A stretch of DNA of 64,000 bases from Bostrychus sinensis (lineage: Eukaryota > Chordata > Actinopteri > Gobiiformes > Eleotridae). Within the stretch, counting starts at the first letter, position 1. Each line of letters opens with the position of its first letter. Positions 55,919 through 64,000 of the stretch are shown here, in pieces. Under the pieces are notes generated by a model. That model was given only the letters and a program-made list of their open reading frames with translations. It did not search any database and was not told the origin of the DNA. The position numbers were made by a program, and so were the translations under genes. The stretch spans positions 46,527,763 to 46,591,762 of the forward strand of contig CM036239.1 of assembly GCA_020698575.1 (NCBI GenBank), written 5' to 3'.

Positions 55919-56838
55919 TGTAACCAGAGTAAAATTGTACTTTTATTTTTATATGTGAACTTCACCAAATCCTTCACTGTATTCAATGTTCTATGTTTAT
56001 TACATGGTTAAATACAAGTTCTAGCCTTTTCTCATTGTTATAACAGTATTGCACATTTATGCCTGTACTGTCACTTTAAGAGAGAACACGATGTGCCTAC
56101 ATGCTGCTGTAGCAGCGCCTCCCTCAGTCTGCGCTATGCTATCTGAGAGGAGGTATGTATTGTAGTGCTCCCGCAAATATAATTGTATTATTTGGTGTAA
56201 AAGCTTTGATAAACATGAAGATTCATTGTTAAAACACCACTGTTCATAATTTTACTGTTCACATGTAGAAATGTGACCCATGTTAAAGTGTTTTGCTGTC
56301 TTTAGCAAGTTTACAGTATGCACATGTCTCAGAGCTAGCTACAGCTTTCTCCATGTGTTTACTTGCTAACAGGGGACTGATGAGCTGTGTACATGGGAGA
56401 GACTGCATGTGACAAGGATTTCTATGTTCTTTTATTTGTGCAGGTATGTGCAGTGCATTCATATATTGTTCAGTTAATCCGTGTTAAACCCTGGGCATTT
56501 TACAATATCATAAATGTGTATTTTTTATTTTTATTACTAAAACTGTGAAATGGTCTAACCTATATATGCACAGTGTTAGCTGTCCCTCAGTCTGCGCTAT
56601 GCTATCTGAGAGGAGGGGACTGATGAGCTGTGTACATGGGAGAGACTGCATGTGACAAGGATTTCTATGTTCTTTTATTTGTGCAGAACTATGATTAAAA
56701 GTGCATCCAGTGGTCAGCAGGGTATTTGGTCCTTCCTTCAGCGCAGCACACATCGAACACAACGCAGATTGACTAATGTAAACGGATGTGCAACAAGGCA
56801 GCATTAGACTTTTAATGAGCAAAATCGCACCCGTTACA
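55919..56838 (+). repeat. 3' long terminal repeat (920 bp)
   Basis: Same length and, read side by side, no differences from the 5' LTR. It includes the split (56120-56443, insert 56153-56372) and joined (56583-56686) 104-bp segments. It is followed by TGAG at 56839-56842. Confidence 0.95.
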
Positions 56839-57508
56839 TGAGCTTTTTTTTTGTGCTCATAAAATTGTTAGGTTTTCTAGTGTTGTATTTCAATTAGAAA
56901 TGCAACTATACTTGGATATATAAAAAGTTTTTAAAAAATCTAAAAAGACATCATCAGGGTTTCCTTTATGATTTATTTAAACAAACAGCATGAATACAAC
57001 ATTTCTGATCACAGACCAATGCCATGCTGATAACAGACCGAGAGGCACCTGGCAAGGTACAAACATTTTCACTGAGACTGTGAGAGAGCATCACGAAGGA
57101 GAGGAATTAGGAAAGGGGAGTGTATCATTCAAACTCAACATTTTTAAGACACTTTTACAGGCGCAATATCAGGTAATGTAGCTTTAAATTGGGATAAATA
57201 TTCTTAATCTGTTGGTGAAGGATAATCAGAATAATTTTTGCAGCTTGTTACTAGAAAAACGTCACTCATTTTTAGCTAAATGATCTTCATAAGAAATGGC
57301 TAGAAAATACTCCCTTAAAATATGATTTTTTTTTTCTCATGTGAAATTTGCTAGACAAGACCATTTTCCTTTTTTTTTTTTTTTTTTTACTTAAAATTTG
57401 ACTTTTTTGCTTTCTTAAAATGTATTTTTTGCAGTGTATCAAAAATCTGAAATTGTTTTCTGTAAATTGTTATTTCTTTACTGGAGTTTTGTATATTTGA
57501 TTTGTTTG

Positions 57509-57510
<2 letters not shown>

Positions 57511-57574
<64 letters not shown>
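57511..57574. repeat. (AAT)n microsatellite
   Basis: About 21 units ending AATGATAATG. It lies 75 bases past the right end of the CACTGCAAAAA transposon. Confidence 0.9.
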
Positions 57575-57577
<3 letters not shown>

Positions 57578-57877
57578 TAATGTAATCTTTAAACATGCAA
57601 TAATCCAACAGCCATTGGAAGCAGCAGGTTCTTCTCAGGTTCATGTTGGTCTGATTGTCTCCAACTGTGTCTCCGTCTCTCCTCATCAGGGCAGTATTGA
57701 CTCTGCGGCAGAGCGCTGGTCCCACACAGAGACAGGGGACAAGGGGACATGATTCATGTCACCGCTGGAGCACTGTTCAGAGGCAGAGCTGAGAGGGACC
57801 AGGCTCATTAGACCTGATTAAGTCGTCTAACTGGATTTCTAGAAGTGAATTAAACTGTTATAGCCAATGCTGGATTT

Positions 57878-58805
57878 ATGTGTTTGGCATCAATGGTTAA
57901 ACATCAAAATGTAGAGACTTTGTATACCTTCTTAAAAAAACAAAACACTAGAATAAAGGTCTAAATGTTTGAGTACAGTAACTGCTACTACTACAGCTAC
58001 TACTACTCCTCCTATTACTCCTATTACTAAATCTACTACTACTACTGCTAACATTATTACAGTTCCTACTACTGCTATGGCTACTGCTGGTACTACTTAT
58101 GCTATATTAGATTAGTGCTACCCTACTGCTACTACTGCGACTGCTACTATTACTGTGACTGCTACTACAACTATAACTACCACTACTACTACTACTATTA
58201 CTACCGCTGTGGTGAAAGTGCTACCCAAATTGTCACCAAGTCAAAAAAACATTTCATTTTCATTTAGAGACGAATAAATGTAGAGACTTTCTCTCACAAA
58301 TGCATTCAAGTGATGGTCTAAATGTTTGAGTACAGTACCTGCTACTACTATTGCTACTACTATTACTCCCACTACTACTACTGCTGTTACTACTGACTCA
58401 AAAATGTACTCAACTAAAGGTTTGAGTTTCTTCCAAACATGTTTCTAATACTACCACTGCTACTTCTAATGCTATTGCTGCCGCTACTACTATGACTACT
58501 ACTGCTACTTCTATTCCTGCTATTACTGCTACTACTACTCCTGCTGCTACTACTACTACTACTACTACTACTGCTGCCGCTGCTGCTGCTGCTGCTGCTG
58601 TTACTGTTACTACTGCCTTGGAAATGTGTTTAAGTAAAGGTCTAAATGTTTCTTCCAAAAGGGTGTCTAATGCTACTGCTGCTACTACGACTACTACTGC
58701 TATTACTCCTACTACTACTGCTACTACTACTACTGAAACCACAGTGGGGCAAGTGCTACCCAATTTGTCTCCATGTAAAAAAAAAAGTTTAATTTTAATT
58801 TAGTG
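57878..58805. repeat. Compound trinucleotide repeat, right part
   Basis: At least three units, each made of CTACTACTA/GCTGCTGCT-type blocks plus a spacer. The spacer contains AAGTGCTACCCAAATTGTC, ATTTTCATTTAGAGAC, AATGTAGAGACTTT and GGTCTAAATGTTTGAGTACA. Frames through it encode Thr/Ala or Val/Ala homopolymers (about 100 codons, both strands) that are repeat artefacts. Confidence 0.85.
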
Positions 58806-59342
58806 GTGTTGAAATTGCAGAGACTTCGATTTTCTTTCTGTCTCTATCCATAATCAGAGTGCAGATATAGTCCAAGAGACATTTTTAAAAGTGCAGTTAT
58901 GAGTTATTGGACTAAAACGGGCATAAACCGTATTTCTCTTCCCTGACAGTAGTGGAGAGAGACATGTGCTGAGCTGCTCCTGAGCTCACTGATACATTTG
59001 TGACAGTGTGGCAGAGTCTGACAGCCTCCTGAGCCCGGCCGTGGTTTGTCACTCAGTCTAAAGGTAGAGGAAGTGCTGCTGTGTGCTGCATCCGTGTGGG
59101 CGACAGACGGCTGATGACAGAGGCCTCCTCCTCCCAGCATGCACCACTGTGGCTCCGTGAACAGACCTGCTGGAAGACACTCCAGCGCCTGTCATATGGA
59201 AAGTGGCAGGCAAATAGGGAGACAGTTAGCGGGGGTTAGTGCTGGAGATGGCACATTTTAAAGGTCTAAACATTAAGCAAGAGCTGGTCTAGACTTCAGT
59301 TTTGTGTGACTGCCCAGGCACTTGCCATTCTAATGTTTGAAG
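58806..59342. other. No gene; GC-richer patch
   Basis: 58940-59210 is GC-richer than its surroundings and non-repetitive, with no recognisable coding. It separates two large tandem arrays. Confidence 0.3.
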
Positions 59343-61163
59343 CAGCTTACTCCTGGTTTAGACCTGGTTTAGTCTTAGTTCAGCCCTGGTTTGACCTGGT
59401 TTAGATCTAGTTTAGTTCTGGTTTTAAACCTGGTTTAGTTTTGGTTTTAGACCTGTGTTTTCCAGGTTTAGTTCTGGTTTCAGACATGATTTAGTTCTGG
59501 TTTTGTATCTGGTTTAGTCCTGGTTTCAGATCTGGTTTAGTTCTGGTTTTAGACCTGTCTTTTCCTGGTTTAGTTCTGGTTTTAGACCTGGTTTAGTTCT
59601 GGTTTTATACCTGATTTAGTCCTGGTTTCAAATCTGGTTTAGTCCTGGTTTCAGATCTGGTTTAGTCCTGGTTTCAGATCTGGTTTAGTCTTGGTTTCAG
59701 ATCTGGTTTAGTCTTGGTTTCAGATCTGGTTTAGTTCTGGTTTTAGACCTGTCTTTTCCTGGTTTAGTTCTGGTTTTAGGCCTGGTTTAGTCCTGGTTTT
59801 AGACCTGTCTTTTCCTGGTTTATTTCTGGTTTTAGACCTGATTTAGTTCTGGTTTTGTATCTGGTTTAGTCTTGGTTTCAGATCTGGTTTAGTTCTGGTT
59901 TTAGACGTGTCTTTTCCTGGTTTAGTTCTGGTTTTAGACCTGGTTTAGTCCTGGTTTTAGACCTGTCTTTTCCTGGTTTAGTTCTGGTTTTAGACCTGGT
60001 TTAGTTCTGGTTTTAGACCTGATTTAGTCCTGGTTTCAAATCTGGTTTAGTCCTGGTTTCAGATCTGGTTTAGTCTTGGTTTCAGATCTGGTTTAGTTCT
60101 GGTTTTAGACCTGTCTTTTCCTGGTTTAGTTCTGGTTTTAGGCCTGGTTTAGTCCTGGTTTTAGACCTGTCTTTTCCTGGTTTATTTCTGGTTTTAGACC
60201 TGATTTAGTTCTGGTTTTGTATCTGGTTTAGTCTTGGTTTCAGATCTGGTTTAGTTCTGGTTTTAGACGTGTCTTTTCCTGGTTTAGTTCTGGTTTTAGA
60301 CCTGGTTTAGTCCTGGTTTTAGACCTGTCTTTTCCTGGTTTAGTTCTGGTTTTAGACCTGGTTTAGTTCTGGTTTTAGACCTGATTTAGTCCTGGTTTCA
60401 AATCTGGTTTAGTCCTGGTTTCAGATCTGGTTTAGTCTTGGTTTCAGATCTGGTTTAGTTCTGGTTTTAGACCTGTCTTTTCCTGGTTTAGTTCTGGTTT
60501 TAGGCCTGGTTTAGTCCTGGTTTTAGACCTGTCTTTTCCTGGTTTATTTCTGGTTTTAGACCTGATTTAGTTCTGGTTTTGTATCTGGTTTAGTCTTGGT
60601 TTCAGATCTGGTTTAGTTCTGGTTTTAGACCTGTCTTTTCCTGGTTTAGTTCTGGTTTTAGACCTGGTTTAGTCCTGGTTTTAGACCTGTCTTTTCCTGG
60701 TTTAGTTCTGGTTTTAGACCTGGTTTAGTTCTGGTTTTAGACCTGATTTAGTCCTGGTTTCAAATCTGGTTTAGTCCTGGTTTCAGATCTGGTTTAGTCT
60801 TGGTTTCAGATCTGGTTTAGTTCTGGTTTTAGACCTGTCTTTTCCTGGTTTAGTTCTGGTTTTAGGCCTGGTTTAGTCCTGGTTTTAGACCTGTCTTTTC
60901 CTGGTTTATTTCTGGTTTTAGACCTGATTTAGTTCTGGTTTTGTATCTGGTTTAGTCTTGGTTTCAGATCTGGTTTAGTTCTGGTTTTAGACCTGTCTTT
61001 TCCTGGTTTAGTTCTGGTTTTAGACCTGGTTTAGTCCTGGTTTTAGACCTGTCTTTTCCTGGTTTAGTTCTGGTTTTAGACCTGGTTTAGTTCTGGTTTT
61101 AGACCTGATTTAGTCCTGGTTTCAGATCTGGTTTAGTCCTGGTTTCAGATCTGGTTTAGTTCT
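59343..61163 (+). repeat. CTGGTTTAGTYCTGGTTTYAGA minisatellite with 362-bp higher-order period
   Basis: The basic unit is 22-24 bases (CTGGTTTAGTCCTGGTTTCA and variants). A diagnostic TTTATTTCTGG variant lies at 59819, 60181, 60543 and 60905, spaced exactly 362. Blocks around it are nearly identical from copy to copy. The first about 300 bases are less regular. About 15 basic units make one higher-order unit, and nearly five copies are present. Confidence 0.92.
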
Positions 61164-62200
61164 GATTTGATTTATGATCAGGGCAGAAGTTTATTAAAAG
61201 ATTTATGCAGAAAAAAGTAGAAAAAATGTGAATATATAAATTTTTTATAATGTTTTGTGACAAGGACACTTTTGTCACTGAACAGGAGCAATGTAACTGT
61301 GTAAAATTGGGGTATATAAAAGTGGTTTAATGACAGCAACATGCAGCAGGTATAGCCATATTTCTTTGAGAAGAGCTAAAGCACACAGAGAAGGCACACC
61401 CTGGTAATATTATTGGCATGTTTTTAGTCAAAGTTTTACATATTCCGTGGCTGCACTGCTATCACACTTTGTTTACTGCACAGTCGGTGGTGAAGCTCGT
61501 TTAGCTGTGGTGGAGCTTTGGTCTCCTGCTGCAGGGCCAGCCTTTGGATAGTATACTGTATGTCTCTCATTAACTTCCACTGTGGGCTTCCTCGGCGTCA
61601 CCTGTGCCTCGGCAAAAACACAAAGAAACTCAAAAGAGGGGAAAAAAGACGGCAGTAGTGGGAAGCAAAAGAAGAGAGAAATGAAAGGGAACTGCAGGGA
61701 GTAAACAAACTTTGAATGGCTCCAGCTGCAAGGGGCTTTTAGAAACAGAACTCGGGGATGTGTTTGTCAAAAAAAAATGGCTGCACTTACACAGGTCTGA
61801 GCCAGAGAAAGTGTGTGGACAATCAGAGTCACACGGTTTGTTAACAAAGAGCACATTTATTCAGGCTCTGTGTTTTTGGCAAAAACAGAAGTTAAGTGCG
61901 CATCGTTGGAAGGTTCCTTGGCAAAGTGGAAGTAAATAGATGTCAACTTGAATATCATGGTGCAGGTTGTGTGTTGGTGTATGTAAATCAACTTTCTCCA
62001 TTATTTATACAAGGAAGACGCCAATTAATGGTGAATTTCCCAGAAAAAGATGAATGAATAGGTTTGTTACACATAGCCATCTGGAGGGCTTCTGTGCAAA
62101 GCATTGGCTAAGTGGCAACCTGCACTCTGACAGCTGGCTGAGTTTTCCTTTACATATAAATAAGGGGCATGTTTGGCAAATTAGTGTTAAGCATGATTGC

Positions 62201-62201
<1 letters not shown>
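61164..62201. other. No gene recognised
   Basis: Plain sequence, GC-richer at 61440-61620. The short frames on both strands resemble no family. Confidence 0.35.

Positions 62202-62247
<46 letters not shown>
62202..62247. repeat. (ATT)n microsatellite
   Basis: About 15 units, ending ATCATTATTTTT. It gives poly-Ile frames on both strands that are artefacts. Confidence 0.9.
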
Positions 62248-63430
62248 CATTATTTTTAGGAGAACCACACTAAATTGAAAAAAATATGTGATGGGAGCGA
62301 GTCTTGTACATGAGTCTCCTGCGTAACCAAACATGCAACATTGCGACAATGTATGGTTATCCTTGTGTAGTATATGGGAATATTTTATCAGTTAAATTGA
62401 ATGAATCTAGTTCAGTTTGGGTTGACATGTTTTATTTGGTTTGGCTGCATTGATCTTTTTTCATCCACCAGATGTCACTATTAAACGATACACAGTGTCA
62501 ACACAGTTAGTGGAATGTGCCACACACTCCATGAGGTATCGGACCATCATTATAGACTAGGTTTTAGCATTGCTGCTCCCAGGGGCGCCTGCAGAATTTT
62601 TCTTGAAGGTAGCACAGAGCCAGCACGGCTCCTGACCCATACACAGACACTGGCCCATCACGTGTGTGCACATGTGTATATCCATAACAAATAACATTGA
62701 TGGTTAAAAAAAGATAAACTTTACCTATTTTATGTTAATCCAGTTCCTGGTGGTGTTTAAGCACCTCCACACTCTCGATGTTATTGAAGGGCGAGTCCAG
62801 TGAGTCATTGTGTTGGATAATAATAATAATTAACCAGTTTACAGTAAATTAGAACAGTTTTTTATTCAGCGACGTATTCAATAGGCTGTAGTTAGGCTCA
62901 TAAACATCACAACCTGATGCAATGACACTGTTCCACTCCAGTGCAATGTTTCTGTGTACATTTGTTCAGTTGCTCAGCTGATCGAGAAATGAGCTGTTAG
63001 CTTAATTAGGGTGCTTTTGTGGACTCGCTCGTGTCATGGGCCTACTGAATGCAGCTACCAATCTGAACCCCGCAAACTCACCCTAAACAAAGTGGACAGA
63101 CCAGCAGCCTGTGATCTGTATAAACAAAGTCTGGACGCACGAGAGCAGTGAGGTTTCAGTAAATACACACGCTTCTCTCCGTCTCGCCTCTTTTTAGTGA
63201 CTGATATGGAACACGCAGTCTTCTCTGCTTAAGGACAAACCGTTGTGGCTCTATGTCCCATGCGCTCTGGGGATGCAGCGGGGTCGAGGGATATCTCAAG
63301 GTACGCACAGTGTGTACTGCCGCACACCTGCAAGCACCACTGGCTGCTACTGTTGTTGTTTGCCCTTGTGTTTTACATGTTAGAAAAGCAAATACATGAA
63401 TACTACCTTTAAACACTATTTTTTAAAGTC
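62248..63430. other. No gene recognised
   Basis: A CCCAGGGGCGCCTGCAGAAT stretch at 62579 may be a hAT-type left end, but no matching right end was found. The rest is plain sequence. Confidence 0.3.
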
Positions 63431-63434
63431 GTGT

Positions 63435-63725
63435 TGTTTTAAAGTGGAGCTCAGTAACTTTTCGTGTTTCTTCACCCGTACAAAGTTTTTTTCTGCTTTT
63501 GGGCTCTCTGTCATGTCGAAAATCAAGAAATAAACCATTGCTAACTTGTTGTTTGACTAAACGCAATGCGCCGCTTCCTTGCGAGACTCAAGACCCCCAT
63601 GACATCGGGTCGGTGGCGCTCAGACTCGCAAGTGTCACACTGAGGGGAGATGCAGGATGCTTCATTCGCCTCATTCAACCATCACACAGACTCCAAAACC
63701 ATTTATTTAAAGTTCAAAAGTTACT
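63435..63725 (+). repeat. Dispersed repeat, family D, copy 3
   Basis: Diverged relative of 43080-43315 and 1055-1200: CCCGTACAAAGTTTTTTTCTG, TTGCGAGACTCAAG, CCATCACACAGACTCCAAAA and TTATTTAAAGT correspond block by block. Confidence 0.4.
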
Positions 63726-64000
63726 GAAATCTTCTTTAAGGCTAAACTTTCTTGAAATTTGAAAGTAAAAAATTAGCTTGGGCATTTAGTCCGTGTGATT
63801 GAAGTGGGCTAAAAGTCTATCCTAAAGCTCAAAATGTTGAAATATAACAATATGAATGATTGTACTGAGCAACACTCTTCTGTACTCCTCTGCAGATGTT
63901 TGAGTTCAGCATCTGTAATAGATCAATGATATCACGGAATCACAAAACTAAACCCATTGTCTGCAAAATAATATGCCACAACCCTTCTGAATGGTGCATC
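63726..64000. other. No feature recognised
   Basis: Short stretch of plain AT-rich sequence to the end of the window. Confidence 0.4.

Larger units (their letters stand above)
48507..56838 (+). mobile_element. Complete Ty3/Gypsy LTR retrotransposon
   Basis: An 8332-bp element: 5' LTR, primer-binding site, 274-nt leader, gag, pol (protease, reverse transcriptase, RNase H, integrase), purine tract and 3' LTR, flanked by TGAG. The domain order with integrase last places it in Ty3/Gypsy (Metaviridae) rather than Copia. There is no third (env-like) frame between pol and the 3' LTR. Both large frames are uninterrupted and I see no difference between the LTRs, so the insertion is recent and could still be competent. 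It lies inside an older DNA transposon. Confidence 0.97.
48130..57436. mobile_element. DNA transposon with CACTGCAAAAA ends, split by the LTR element
   Basis: The left end is CACTGCAAAAACTACC (48130) and the right end is ATTTTTTGCAGTG (closing 57436). They are perfect inverted complements over 11 bases. Removing the LTR element leaves about 970 bases of AT-rich sequence (48130-48506 and about 56843-57436). It carries CTAGATTTA and CTAGAAAA repeats like the smaller relative at 46513-46859. No transposase frame survives. The superfamily is not assigned because no clear target duplication is visible. Confidence 0.65.

Noticed and set aside
58410..58803. Poly-Thr/Ala and poly-Val/Ala frames on opposite strands
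   Set aside because: Trinucleotide repeat artefacts.

Overview
This window looks like non-coding, repeat-laden nuclear DNA of a ray-finned (probably teleost) fish. The evidence is an AT-rich background, many microsatellites, abundant hAT-, pogo-, Tc1- and piggyBac-like miniature elements, tRNA-derived SINE heads of the kind seen in fish, and a Ty3/Gypsy element. I found no host gene I can name. One short stretch near 27.1-27.5 kb could be a 5' exon (splice acceptor, ATG, splice donor), but I do not recognise the 23-residue peptide.

Layout. 0-15 kb holds dispersed repeats, two hAT-type miniature elements with target duplications (10863-11498, 13363-13763), a pogo-like element that keeps a transposase C-terminus (5200-5911), a near-perfect 48-bp palindrome (4060-4107) and a 49-bp minisatellite (8423-8890). 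15-35 kb holds a LINE 3' end, a second and inverted pogo-like copy, a piggyBac-like element, four more hAT-like elements, a duplicated non-coding segment, the possible exon and a 450-bp TATG microsatellite. 35-43 kb is mostly plain sequence with SINE and minisatellite dimers. 43-46 kb carries two arrays of a 20-bp satellite. 46.4-47.4 kb is a Tc1-like element interrupted by another element.

The main object is a complete 8332-bp Ty3/Gypsy retrotransposon at 48507-56838. It has two 920-bp LTRs in which I see no differences, a TGAG target duplication, a primer-binding site, intact gag and intact pol (protease, reverse transcriptase, RNase H, integrase with D,D35E) and a purine tract. Gag and Pol lie in different frames. 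At the gag stop there is a GTTAAAC heptamer followed, after 6 nt, by a potential H-type pseudoknot, which fits -1 frameshifting. Each LTR carries two copies of a 104-bp segment. One copy is split exactly by a 220-bp GT...AG block and the other is joined, as if a spliced leader had been captured during reverse transcription. The element sits inside an older DNA transposon with CACTGCAAAAA ends, which in turn sits in a compound trinucleotide-rich tandem repeat.

57.5-61.2 kb continues that compound repeat and then a 1.8-kb minisatellite with a 362-bp higher-order period. The rest to 64 kb is plain sequence with an ATT microsatellite and one more dispersed repeat. All positions were read by eye; homology calls rest on recognised motifs, not on searches.
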